Source: Symbiodinium natans
Taxonomy: Eukaryota; Sar; Dinophyceae; Suessiales; Symbiodiniaceae
Direction of reading: 5' to 3'
Length of the DNA: 64,000 bases
Assembly: GCA_905221605.1 (NCBI GenBank)
Contig: CAJNDS010000113.1
Location: forward strand, 1,387,082-1,451,081
Below the pieces are notes generated by a model, which did no database searches, was not told the DNA's origin, and saw nothing but the letters and a program-made list of their open reading frames with translations. Below are positions 28,965-39,491 of the stretch, piece after piece; within the stretch, counting starts at the first letter, position 1, and every line of letters begins with the position of its first letter. Both the position numbers and the translations under genes were made by a program.

Positions 28965-29100
28965 CTAAACCCTAAACCAGAACCCTAAACCAGAACCCTA
29001 ACCCTAAGCCCTAAACCCTAAACCCTAAACCCTAAACCCTAAACCCTAAACCCTAAACCCTAAGCCCCAAGCCCCAAGCCCTAAGCCCTAAGCCCTAAGC
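28965..29100 (-). repeat. CCCTAAA array with CCCTAAG/CCCCAAG end
   Basis: About eighteen units; the last third is CCCCAAG and CCCTAAG. Confidence 0.95.
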
Positions 29101-29217
29101 ATGGACTCGCAAAGCCGTCATCCAACGACAAAGGAGGTCCGGGCTCATGGTCTAGCTTGTGGTTCGGGCCCAGCGGCTTCTCGCAGCTGTGAGGCAGGGG
29201 CTGCCATCCCAATGCGA

Positions 29218-29265
29218 GTAGGGTTTAAGGTTTAGGGTTTAGGGTTTAGGGTTTAGGGCTTAGGG
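29218..29265 (+). repeat. telomere-like TTTAGGG array
   Basis: Six units. The island 29266-29493 to its right is open on both strands and unassigned. Confidence 0.9.
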
Positions 29266-29493
29266 CCGCACTACATCTTGCAGCTACGCGTCAGAAGATC
29301 GCTACGAAGTTCCCTCCGTGCACTACTGACAGCTAGTGAACCAGCATGTTCGAGCCGCTCCATGGTGCAGCATCTGAAACTGAAAGGAGCCACAAGGCTG
29401 CAGAAAGAGTTTCTTGCTGCGATTGCAGTGCGGGGGAAAGCTACTACCGGGCAGCAACCTGGACACTCCTGCTCTCTTCCAGATTCTGCAAAG

Positions 29494-29617
29494 GGCCCTA
29501 AACCCTAAACCCTAAACCCTAAACCCTAAACCCTAAACCCTAAACCCTAAACCCTAAACCCTAAACCCTAAACCCTAAACCCTAAACCCTAAACCCTAAA
29601 CCCTAAACCCTAAACCC
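29494..29617 (-). repeat. perfect CCCTAAA array
   Basis: About seventeen uninterrupted CCCTAAA units, one of the purest arrays in the window. Confidence 0.97.
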
Positions 29618-29825
29618 AACGCCACGTTGCACGTCCCTTTTGCTTCAAGTCGCGACCAGCTGAGGTTTCAGCTGGATGTCTCGACGCTCAGCTTGTAAAA
29701 ACAGAGATAAAGTTACAGAGTCGCAGGATTTCACGGTCTCTCCTTTTTAAAACGTCGTTGAAAGCTCCGGCAGGCATGTGGCCTTGATCTCTCATCCCAC
29801 GAAGGGGACCTACATAGGGTTTAGG

Positions 29826-29926
29826 TTGGGATGTTCCCTCCCCCTTATACTAACAGCTCCTTCAGAGGGATGATCGTACCCCCTCCTATCATCCCTAGTC
29901 TGTTCGCACAAGGGGGAACATCCCAA
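29826..29926. mobile_element. 101-bp TIR element inserted in a telomere-like repeat
   Basis: Ends TTGGGATGTTCCC and GGGGGAACATCCCAA, with inner TTATACTAACAG as in 62295-62397. It is flanked on both sides by GGTTTAGG (29818-29825, 29927-29934), an 8-bp duplication that is itself telomere-like. Because the target is repetitive, the duplication alone is weak, but the two sister copies have perfect non-telomeric 8-bp duplications. Confidence 0.85.
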
Positions 29927-29934
29927 GGTTTAGG

Positions 29935-30750
29935 GTTTAACGGGCGGGCCACTTCTTGCGCATCCCAAATGCTGAGCTCCGCAGAGACAAGAAGATACTT
30001 ACAACGCACATAAAAGAAGCAACAACAAGCAAAGAACGGTGAGATTGTATTCTGGACTAGTGTCCGGATGTGTGCTTGTGTTTGTCCTCATGCTTTGCGC
30101 TTGCTTGTCTGCGTCGGTTGGTTGGTTTGTTGGTTGCTTGGCTGGCTGGCTGGTTGGTTGGTTGGCGTCCGCTGTTTTTAGGCGTTTGGTTGTTGGGTCT
30201 GTGTGTGTGGTTGTTTTTTCATGGGTCAGCCGAAGGAAAGTCTTGCTTGTTTGCACTTCCAGGGAAACCATCCTTCTTGCAGCGTTTTTTTCGGCGACAA
30301 GATAGGGGTGGCCTTGGGGTGATACCGCATCCTTGATACATCATAGATACATATATGGGCGTGCTTGTACACACACAACTATGTATGCGCACAATGTATG
30401 TGGACAATACTGTTCTGCCAGCTGCCTGCAAACTTCTGAGAAGGCTGGAGCTGCCGCCCACAGGGCAATTGCATGGAGCACGTCGTCAGCGCACAACCTC
30501 TTGCAAGGTCCCCACAAGGAAGGCTCTACTCTGTTACTGTCCTGATAATAAGGTGTTGCAGGTGCTTCATGTTCCTGAAAACCATGCTGTGCGGACCAGG
30601 TGTTATCACACATGTTTCCCCCGACTGCTGGATCGTGCTCTAGCGTGACAAGTGCTCCGAACTTAGCACTTTCTTGACTGCGCGTATTACATACAATGTG
30701 CATGCCACTCACGCCACTCGCTCGTGGAATAGCTCACAGGCGGCGATCTC
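29935..30750. other. no assigned gene
   Basis: 30110-30175 is GGTTGGTTG/GGCTGGCTGG-rich. 30333-30712 is open in opposite frames without motifs. Confidence 0.35.
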
Positions 30751-30759
30751 TGGTCATAA

Positions 30760-31100
30760 CAAGTCTGGACGGTGGGATGATGAAACTAACAAATGCATGA
30801 CTCGGTCGACCTTCTTCGAAGGCACCGAATCCCCGCCCACCCCGTAAAAGAGTGTTCCCAGCTCCTCTATAGTGCTAAGACAACCATTTGCGTAAGAACC
30901 CCCAAACAAATCTTCCTTATGGGGGGGGGCAATATAATACAGGGATTCTGACACCTTTTGCTTGTAGGGCGCCCCGAAGGCTAAGATGCTCGAGGTGGGC
31001 AGCTGGCTCGTGCGCTCTGCATCAGAGCTGGTGAATGCAACATGTACAAGCCCACTCACAGGCCCAGCGAATTTGTTGAAACGGCACTTGTTGCCCAGGC
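30760..31100 (-). CDS. candidate exons around an intron-like insert
   Basis: Minus exon about 31090-30970 reads SGLVHVAFTSSDAERTSQLP. The next exon, after the acceptor ATAGAG at about 30871, reads ELGTLFYGVGGDSVPSKKVD. The intervening segment 30880-30968 holds AGAACCCCCAAAC, CCTTATGGGGGGGGG and CAGGGATTCTG, words seen in other introner-like elements of the window, so it is likely an intron. No family. Confidence 0.4.
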
Positions 31101-31399
31101 TGTACCACCAAAGGGTCGAAAAAAAGGAGCAACCGAGGAGGGTGAGCTCGGAGAGCCCAGCCCTCATCCTCTTGGGCTCAAGGAGCCGAAGATTCAATCC
31201 AAGGTTCGGTTCAGCGGAGTCGGGCCCGCGCTTTGCTGAGTATCGACACTTTGCACACTTTGACTTTGAAGCGTCTGCAAGGACGGAGCACCCTTCATCA
31301 GCAAGGTCGGGAAGCCTGCCTCAGACCTTGGACGCCATCCCAGACGTGCGCAGAACGATCGAGCACCCACCCCGCCCCCCCTCTCCCACGGAATTCTAC

Positions 31400-31500
31400 T
31401 AAAGCAGGCCTAAACCCTAAACCCTGAACCCTGAACCCTAAACCCTCAACCGACAAGAAAGCCTAAACCCTAAACCCTAATCCTAAACCCGCAAGTCCTG
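31400..31500 (-). repeat. telomere-like CCCTAAA repeats, degenerate
   Basis: CCCTGAA, CCCTCAA and TCCTAAA variants around a short unique piece. Confidence 0.85.
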
Positions 31501-31722
31501 CGGACGTTTTGCGTTGCAGCAGAGATGCGCGTGCGTTGGCGACTGTAAGCCGCTCGCCTCGTCCGCCCGTCTCAGCTTCTCAACGCCTCGAGCCACTGCT
31601 GCTGCGAGTGCGATTCTGTTCCCCATGGACCCTTCAACATCTACGATGGCATCTGGAGACATGGAAGAGAAGTCTCCTGGCAACCAAGCGGCAGCTGGGT
31701 TCACGAGGGATGGAAGTGGCAA
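31500..31722 (-). CDS. candidate exon, unknown
   Basis: Minus frame reading GDFSSMSPDAIVDVEGSMGN, then RIALAAAVARGVEKLRRADE: soluble, helical, good GC3. The overlapping + frame is Arg-rich and looks less like protein. No family. Confidence 0.4.
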
Positions 31723-32039
31723 CTGCCCGTATGGGTGCTCTCGACGTACTTGCTGCTCGTGACGAGACTCGTCGCGCTGTGACCCGTAAAGCGGTGCTCG
31801 CAGTGGATCCGGTTTCGGCCTGAGCGCAAAAGCTCAAGCCTTTTGGCATCCGGGCTCTTTGTGTATTCCCAGAAACTGCCCCCAAGCACAGGCTCAACCC
31901 TAGAACCCTAAACCCCAAGCCCTAAACCCTAAACCTTACACCTCTGACTTTTTCTGGCCTGGCTGTAGTTCATGCTGTCCCGCCGATCGGCAGCTGTGGA
32001 AGGTGCCTGCATTGCATTGGCTTGTAGCAGTTCAATGAT

Positions 32040-32640
32040 CCGTTGCGCCCCTTGCACTAAAAATAAGAATACACTGTATTAATATAATAAGATGATAATA
32101 GAGTACTATACTGATTAGAAAATATCACATTATAGAAATCTAGCTACATAACAATATATGATATAACAATACAACGGTATAGTTATAATAATAATGATAT
32201 AAATAATGGTAAGAAAAATAATGATGACAACAATAATGTCAGCGTATGTCAATATAACAAGAACAATATCACAACATAACAACATAACAATATAACAATA
32301 TAAGAATATAAGAATATAACAATATAAGAATATAACAAGATAAAAATATAAGAATATAAGAATAAAAGAATATAACAATATAACAATATAACAATATAAC
32401 AATATAACAATAGAACAATAGAACAATAGAACAATATAACAATGTAACCATATACCAATGTAACAGTGTAACAATATAACATATAGAAATACCTTGATAT
32501 AGTCGTATACTAATATAATCATAGACTACGAAAACAAGTTTAACCATATAATGTTAAAAATAGTAGGAGTATAACCATATAAGAATATGAAATAACCATA
32601 AAACCATGTAACATGTATGAAAACAACATAATAACAGAGC
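32040..32640. repeat. AT-rich ATAACAATATAACA minisatellite
   Basis: Imperfect tandem AACAATAT/AAGAATAT units. The long minus frames rich in Tyr/Ile/Leu are translations of the repeat. Confidence 0.9.
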
Positions 32641-33535
32641 AAAAATCTTAGCATAAGAACAGAAGAACAGAAGAACAGAATAGAAGAATAGAAGAATAGA
32701 AGAATCGAAGAATCGAAGAATCGAAGAATCGAAGAATCGAAGAATCGAAGAGTGGAAGAATGGAAGAATGGAAGAATGGAAGAATGGAAGAATGGAAGAG
32801 TGGAAGAATGGAAGAATGGAAGAATGGAAGAATGGAAGAATGGAAGAATGGAAGAATGGAAGAATGGAAGAATGGAAGAATGGAAGAATGGAAGAATGGA
32901 AGAATGGAAGAATGGAAGAATGGAAGAATGGAAGAATGGAAGAATGGAAGAATGGAAGAGTGGAAGAATGGAAGAATGGAAGAATGGAAGAATGGAAGAA
33001 CAACGGAAGAACAACAGAAGAACAACAGAAGAACAGCAGAAGAACAGCAGAAGAACAGCAGAAGAACAGCAGAAGAACAACAGAAGAACAACAGAAGAAC
33101 AACAGAAGAACAACAGAAGAACAACAGAAGAACGACAGAAGAACGACAGAAGAACGACAGAAGAACGACAGAAGAAAGACAGAAGAAAGAATGGAAAGAA
33201 TGGAAAGAATGGAAAGAATGGAAAGAATGGAAAGAATGGAAAGAATGGAAAGAATGGAAAGAATGGAAAGAATGGAAAGAATGGAAAGAATGGAAAGAAT
33301 GGAAAGAATGGAAAGAATGGGAAAGAATGGAAAGAATGGAAAGAATGGAAAGAATGGAAAGAATGGAAAGAATGGAAAGAATGGAAAGAATGGAAAGAAT
33401 GGAAAGAATGGAAAGAATGGAAAGAATGGAAAGAATGGGAAAGAATGGAAAGAATGGAAAGAATGGAAAGAATGGAAAGAATGGAAAGAATGGAAAGAAT
33501 GGAAAGAATGGAAAGAATGGAAAGAATCCTATTAA
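32640..33535. repeat. purine-rich tandem repeat in successive sub-blocks
   Basis: Ordered blocks on +: AGAATCGA (32700-32750), GGAAGAAT (32751-32998), GAACAACA/GAACAGCA/GAACGACA (33000-33180), then GGAAAGAAT (33186-33530) with two GGGAAAGAAT phase slips at about 33320 and 33437. All purine on one strand. Open frames in all six directions are by-products. Confidence 0.95.
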
Positions 33536-34185
33536 AAAGTAATAACATAGTTTTTCAACATAATATGCCAATAACCATGCAACAGTTAAAACATTATATC
33601 AACAAAATGAAACCACAGAATGATATAACCATATAAGAATACAATGATGTACTGCAAAAACTATACCCAAAAAATGACACTTTGATAATATATAGTAATA
33701 TGACGAAAAAATAAATATAACCAGTGAATATTCTTACACAACATATCATAAACATGTAACAATATAGTAATATAGTAAATTAGCAAAAGAAACTCGAATA
33801 CAATGTAACATTAATCTAACATTAATCTGATACTATTCTGACACTTTAATATAACAATCCTGGGCAATAAGAATGTAGAGTATTACACAAAACATAGTTT
33901 ATAAACATAAACGTACTGATACATGAATGTGCAACAAAACTGTCATATAATATTACAGATATAGAAATATAGACATGCAATAAGAGAAAATATAAGAAGA
34001 CTAATACAATACTGTATTAATATAAAACAAATATATTCATAGGATACTTTCAGCAAATGACACAACAACATAAACAAATATAAAACTGCAAACCTTAACT
34101 GTTTTAACTATAGACTGATATAGTTCTTCTTAAAAAATATACTCATCGTACTACTAATAGTAGGAATGGCAATGTACCTCAAAAG
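33536..34185. other. AT-rich non-coding DNA
   Basis: Low-complexity AT-rich sequence (ATATAACA, AACATAAT words). Nothing gene-like. Confidence 0.7.
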
Positions 34186-34287
34186 AACGATGTGCATCGA
34201 GCGCGCCCCCCCGCCTCCGATGCAGCCGGGGCTGCACTCGACGACCTCCGCCTGGCCTCGGCATAGATCACCTCGCGGACCGATGTG

Positions 34288-34356
34288 CGTTTAGGGTTTA
34301 GGGTTTAGGGTTTAGGGTTTAGGGTTTAGGGTTTAGGGTTTAGGGTTTAGGGTTTA
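34288..34356 (+). repeat. telomere-like TTTAGGG array
   Basis: About nine perfect units. Confidence 0.97.
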
Positions 34357-34373
34357 ATCTCAGTCTGCACGTA

Positions 34374-34489
34374 GGGGATAGGATTAGGGGGGGCTCTTGG
34401 GGATGTAAACCCTCTGAATAAGGTCCCTGTTCAAGAGAGCCAGAAGAGGGTTCAGAAGGGTTCCCTTTTTGAGGGTCCTCCTTATCCTA
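34374..34489. mobile_element. TIR element with 4-bp duplication
   Basis: Ends GGGGATAGGATTAGG and CCTCCTTATCCTA (inverse similar), flanked by CGTA (34370-34373 and 34490-34493). 116 bp. On minus, removal joins two parts of an open frame (HVACS|YVQTEI). A sister copy lies at about 36551-36664. Confidence 0.8.
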
Positions 34490-34490
34490 C

Positions 34491-34617
34491 GTAGGAGCAC
34501 GCTACGTGCTCGGGAAGTCTCGAGTGATTTCGGGCAAAGCCCCTACCGTCAGCATCCATGAGCCCTCTTGGGCCATGAGCCCATGAATCCGCTGTTAGCC
34601 ACAAGTTCCTAAACCCT
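34491..34617 (-). CDS. candidate exon next to a TIR element
   Basis: Minus frame NLWLTADSWAHGPRGL then RGFARNHSRLPEHVAC runs up to the insertion site of the element at 34374-34489 and appears to resume beyond it. No family. Confidence 0.4.
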
Positions 34618-34926
34618 TTTGGCATAAACCCTAAAACCCTAAACCCTAAAACCCTAAACCCAAGACCCAAGACCCTGGGTTAAACCCCATTCCTAAACCC
34701 CAAACCGTAAAGCCCAAACCCTAAACCACCCAACCCTAACCGACTCAGTCTCCTCTCCTGTCAGCAAACCCAACCCTAAGAGGCCTCTCACTCTTTTTTC
34801 ACAAGGGGGCTCGACTGCTGCCCTTTCTGCCCAGGCCGTTTAGGGTTTAGGGTTTAGGGTTTAGGGTTTAGGGTTTAGGGTTTAGGGTTTAGGGTTTAGG
34901 GTTTAGGGAAAGTTTAGGGCTTAGGG
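34618..34926. repeat. telomere-like repeats, C-rich then G-rich
   Basis: CCCTAAA-type degenerate block 34618-34745, unique module TTTTTTCACAAGGGGGCTCG... (34794-34836), then a TTTAGGG array of about ten units (34838-34912). Confidence 0.9.
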
Positions 34927-35069
34927 CCCCCGAAGCCTGGCTCCGCTGCGCTGGCTGCTCTGGAGTTCGGCTTCGGACCGAAGTAACCTGACCCAAGCAC
35001 GAAAGCTGCGGGATAGCTGCTGGGCCAGGTTTCGCCAAATCAGCATATGTGCAAAGATTTATCTGGCTA

Positions 35070-35345
35070 TGTATGTATGTATATATATATATATATATTA
35101 TTTTTCATCTCAAAGTCATTTATTGAAAACTTCTAACTTAAAAACTTCTAACTTGCATGTATATTGACATTTTGCATAATAAGCCTTTATATTTCACGAT
35201 TACTATTATTATTAATATTATTACTATTATGATTACTATTATGATTACTATTATTACTATTATTACTATTATTATTTTTATTATTATTGTTACTATTATT
35301 ATATATATATATATGTATGTATATGTGTATGTATAGGCTTATTCT
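35070..35345. repeat. ATT-type microsatellite cluster
   Basis: (TA)n, then ATTACTATTATTACTATT trinucleotide-like repeats. Non-coding. Confidence 0.85.
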
Positions 35346-36130
35346 TTGTTTCTTTATCTATATTCACATGGTTTTCGTCCGCGAAAGATGTCGGCCCGTC
35401 CTGTGCAGCACGCCCTTGACTTGCTGGACGTCGGGCCGTGACGGTGATGCGAGGCTGCTTGTCCGACGGCTGTGGGTTGGCTCGAGCTTCACAGCGGCTT
35501 CCTCTTCAGAAGCGCTTGTTAGGATCTTTGGGTTTTTTTATATTTTTGTGGGTTTAGGGTTGAGAATTTGGCGTTTAGGATTTATGGGTGGGTTTAGGGT
35601 TTAGGGCTTGGCGTTTAGGCATTGTGGTTGATAGGGTTTGTGGTGCGGGGGGTCTAGAGCCAGCGCCTATCACAACTGCCCGAGCTGGTGATGAAGTCGA
35701 AGAAGAAGATGCTGTGGCATCCGCTTTGCGGACGACTCGCACCGTGGCCGGCTCCCGCGACCTACAAAGGGCCGAGGATCCGAAGTCAAAAACAACAATG
35801 CCGACAACGACCACAACGACTACAACGACTACGACTTACTATTATTGTTAATATTATTACTATTATGATTACTATTATTACTATTATTACTATTATTACT
35901 ATTATTACTATTATTACTATTGTTATTTTTATTATTATTGTTATTGTGGGCAATGACGATAGTACGGCACATGACAATAAGACAAGGCAACAACTTCAAT
36001 GGCAACAACCACCATCGCGCCGCCCATACTTGAAACACCCAGCCTGGGCCTTCTTCCCTGCGAGCCCATGGGTACTCCCAGACTCTGTCCTGACCAGGGT
36101 TTAGGGTTTCGGGTTTAGGGTTTAGGGTGT
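35346..36130. other. unique DNA, microsatellite, no gene assigned
   Basis: 35346-35830 unique with weak frames. 35835-35945 is again ATTATTACT microsatellite. 36098-36128 is a short TTTAGGG run. Confidence 0.4.
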
Positions 36131-36221
36131 ACGAGTCTCCCATGGGGCACTGTTCAAGGAGAAGTTTGTGGGAGTCTATTTAGTCGCTCACTCTCGCACA
36201 AGGCAGGCAAGGTGTCGATAT

Positions 36222-36300
36222 TAGGGGTACCGTATCGGAGTCCTTATTACAAGGGCATCTTACTATTTGGGGGTCTAGTTTTGGGTCCCCTATTTCGTAA
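36222..36300. mobile_element. introner-like remnant
   Basis: ATTAGGGGTACC ... TTACTATTTGGGGGTCTA ... GGGTCCCCTATTTCGTAAACC: the same ordered words as 43730-43822 and, inverted, 42897-42995. It directly precedes a coding-like + frame. Ends not defined. Confidence 0.5.
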
Positions 36301-36308
36301 ACCCGCAT

Positions 36309-36551
36309 TTGGGGTTGTTCACCAACTTGTGCCTGCGGTATCAGCACCAGTCCAATCCGTGGGACCAAGCGATGCTTGGTGGCGCTCAGATGACGGATCT
36401 CGGGATACACTCCTCTTCCTCGCCGGTACGTCCACTGGAATCACGTGAGCAGACGAGGAGTCAGTCTGAGCCAGCCAAGTGTAGAGGCTGTCTGGATTTG
36501 GGCTTTGTCCAGGCAAAGCCCCGCTGCCTGCAGTGTCACAACACCCTATAG
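36309..36551 (+). CDS. exon with CxxC...CxxC zinc ribbon
   Basis: + frame ending at TAG (36549-36551) with CRGCLDLGFVQAKPRCLQC near the C-terminus: two CxxC knuckles 12 residues apart, a treble-clef or zinc-ribbon type. Upstream is Gln/Ser-rich. A TIR element begins at the stop codon. Could be the last exon of a small + gene. The minus frame here is weaker. Confidence 0.5.
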   Translation: MGLFTNLCLRYQHQSNPWDQAMLGGAQMTDLGIHSSSSPVRPLESREQTRSQSEPAKCRGCLDLGFVQAKPRCLQCHNTL

Positions 36552-36664
36552 AGATAGGATTTGGGGGGACCCTTGGGGGTATAGACCCTCTAAATAAGGT
36601 CCCTGTTTAAGAGAGCCAGAAGAGGAGTAAGAAGGGTTCCCTTTTAAGGGCCCCCCTCATCCTC
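36551..36664. mobile_element. TIR element, sister of 34374-34489
   Basis: GAGATAGGATTTGGGGGGACC ... AAGGGCCCCCCTCATCCTC ends. The interior is nearly identical in order to 34374-34489 (ACCCTCT-AATAAGGTCCCTGTT-AAGAGAGCCAGAAGAGG). Target duplication not exact. Confidence 0.75.
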
Positions 36665-36667
36665 CCT

Positions 36668-37236
36668 GCTCTGCAACCCTGGCAAAGTCTAGTTTTCTCG
36701 TCCAGTCCAACGTCTGCCGAGACGCCGTCGGCCATCTGCGGATGAGGATCTTCAATCCTGAGAAGCCCCCCGAAAAGAGAACGTCCTTCCGTGGGGTCCT
36801 AAAACGAGCTGACAACAGATCAGAACTAGAATCACTAGAACTCCCCTTTTGAGTAGCCTCATGAACCCTCCAAGCAGTAGCCGCAAAGGCTCCCAGGGGT
36901 GGGTGCAAGTTCACCGTGGCTCCGCCGCCGCAGCTCGCTGATGGCGGCATTGCTTAAGTTGCTGAGCTCGTCGTCGTCACGCTCACGCCTGGGGGGCTGG
37001 TTACGCTGGCTTCGCGCGAGGGTGAAGTTCGACGTCCCGGTCGCTACCCCCCTTGACGAGTAAAACTCTGAGGGCCCCTGAGGGCTCAGCGCAATCGGCA
37101 CTGGAAGCTGCAGCTTCTGCTTTCCTGCACGAGCTGCACACCCCCATACATCCACAGCACAAGGCCACAGGGAATGCCCCCCACGGGCTGCGCTTACGGG
37201 CTGCGACATGGCTCCTCGCTCTGCTGGCACTGCCAC
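36668..37236 (-). CDS. candidate cytoplasmic exons of the REJ-type gene
   Basis: Minus frames: 37236-about 36960 ([20 protein letters not shown] and a Ser/Pro-rich lead) and about 36950-36668 ([12 protein letters not shown] end). Hydrophilic, compatible with a cytoplasmic tail. No motif. Confidence 0.35.
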
Positions 37237-39435
37237 TGGCGAGGGATCGTTGACGTATCCTGGTAGATCTGCATCAGGATCTCCTGCTCTGAACCCCTTT
37301 TGCCGGAAGCAGTGGTATCATAAGATCAGAAGAAGGACATAATGTTAGACACTTATCAGATGATATAATCTAGGGCTTGGGGGCGGGCATCTGCGTACCT
37401 GACTGAACCTGTTATGCTTTCACGGATAATGATTGAAGGCAGAGAGCTTCTAAGAAGTTTAAGATATTCTCAGTCTTCTAAACTACAGCGGTACATAGCG
37501 TATCTACCGTGACAAACATAGCAGGAGGTCACGGGACTGCTTCTACTGTTAACCCAATATCGAGCTGTAAACCTTACAGTTAAGACCACAGATATACAAA
37601 GACACAACTGTCCTGTATTCTCTTCCAATATTCCAAACCCTTCTAAACAGCAGAACTTCTTTGAGAAACCAACTTGAACTTCGATTGTGTTAACCAGCCC
37701 AATTAATGCAGTTACATTTCAACCTTGGGGAGTTGAACATCTAGTTGGTCAGGGTATAATAAATCCGATAAGTTCTGGTTGTTGATTCACTTGATACATG
37801 AGATCTTTTTTGGGATGTTTCAAGCCGTTCCCATTGTGGGCCAATGAAAATAACCAGGTTTCGGGTTTCGGGTTTCGGGTTTCGGGTTTAGGGTTTAGGG
37901 TTTAGGGTTTAGGGTTTAGGGTTTAGGGTTTAGGGTTTAGGGTTTTGTCCGAGATTCAGGACATGTGACTTGCCGGCCCTCTCCTGGTGGATTGTGGGTC
38001 ACCACCTCTCGCAAGCTTGGGCTCTTTGGCACCTTTGGCACCTTTGCGGCCTCCTCGTCGACGGGGAAAACCTGCTCTCGGATGCGCAGAAACAAAGAAC
38101 CATGACCATGCCCCACATACCCTAGCCCTAAACCCTAAACTCTAAACCCTTAACCCTAAACCCTAAACCCAAAACCCTAAACCCTCAAGCGTTTCAAGCC
38201 GGAGCCCTCCCAGAGGCACAACGCTGCACACAAAGCTGCAAGCTGGGGGCAGCTGCCTTCTTCAGCTTCGTTTCATGGACGCGCTTGTGCATCATGTAGA
38301 TGCCTCCTGTGAAAGAGACGCATGTGCTAGGAGCAACCGCCCCAACTCTGCAGATGCTCTTGGCTCGCACATCTCGCAACAAGGCCTCCTGCACAGGCTG
38401 AGCCCAGAATAATCAGCGGCAAAGCGATGGCCACCGTCAAGAAGGTAATGCCCCCTTCATCCGAATCACCGGCGTTTGCGCTCCTGGTGTTTCAGGGGCC
38501 CTGTTTGGAACCAGTGCCCTGAAAATACTTCTCCTCATTCTGGCAGGAACCCTAACTTAAAGAACTGCAGCAAAGGTCCTGTGGAAGACGGTGTATGCAC
38601 CTCCTCCTTGAGTTGTAGAGCAGCTGGCTCTCACACCATCATCATCCACAACCGTCAGCGCCACGTTCGAAGTCGTCCAAGACTTGGAGCCTGCAGCTGC
38701 AGGAAGCTGACGAACCCTCGCAAAACCTTTCTGGCCTCAAAACGTGGCAGTTCCACCCCCAGGCTCTTTGCACGTTGGCTTACCGTCTGGGTCTCATTGG
38801 GGGAGGGCATATGATCAGGGCGGCCCCCGGACCTCCCGGTCGGAGTTCGGAGTTCTGGCTCCGCTTCATGGCTGATCTTGCCAAGCAGTATGGGAGAGGG
38901 AGGGAGGGAGGGAGAGAGAGAGAGGAGGGAGGGAGAAAGAGAGAGAGAGAGCGACAGAGTGAGAGAGACAGAGACGGAGACGGAGACGGAGGCAGAGGCA
39001 GCGACAGCGACAGAAAGACATAAAGAAAGATGGAAATGAAAGACAGGGAAGGAGAGAGAGCGAGAAAGAGTACAAACCCCTATCTTATGCACATATGTAT
39101 ATGTCATGTTTTCATGCCTATGCAAAACAGCGGGGGAAAGAGGGCGACGGAGTAGAGCTCGCGGCCAAGCCAAAGCCAATTCAGCACGAAGTCCAAAAGC
39201 TGAGGGGTAGGGTGGAGCCCCAAGTCCGCCGAGGCCTCCGGCCGGAGGTGTATAGGTTGTCAGAACAGGCACCCCCCTAATCCTTCTTCTCAGCCAAACT
39301 ATTTTTTCGGACCCCTTTTTTTGACTCAAATGGGTACCCCCCCCTAGGAAACCGGGGTCCGCAAGCGGACGGTTCGCCAGGACCAGAGGCAGTTGAAGCC
39401 CCTCCCAGCAGGGCCCCCCCTTTTCCCTCCACCCC

Positions 39436-39491
<56 letters not shown>

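Noticed and set aside
32526-33636. Long open frames of Phe/His/Ser/Ile or Glu/Trp/Lys repeats
   Set aside because: They are translations of a purine-rich tandem repeat, open in several frames at once, with no splice or family support.
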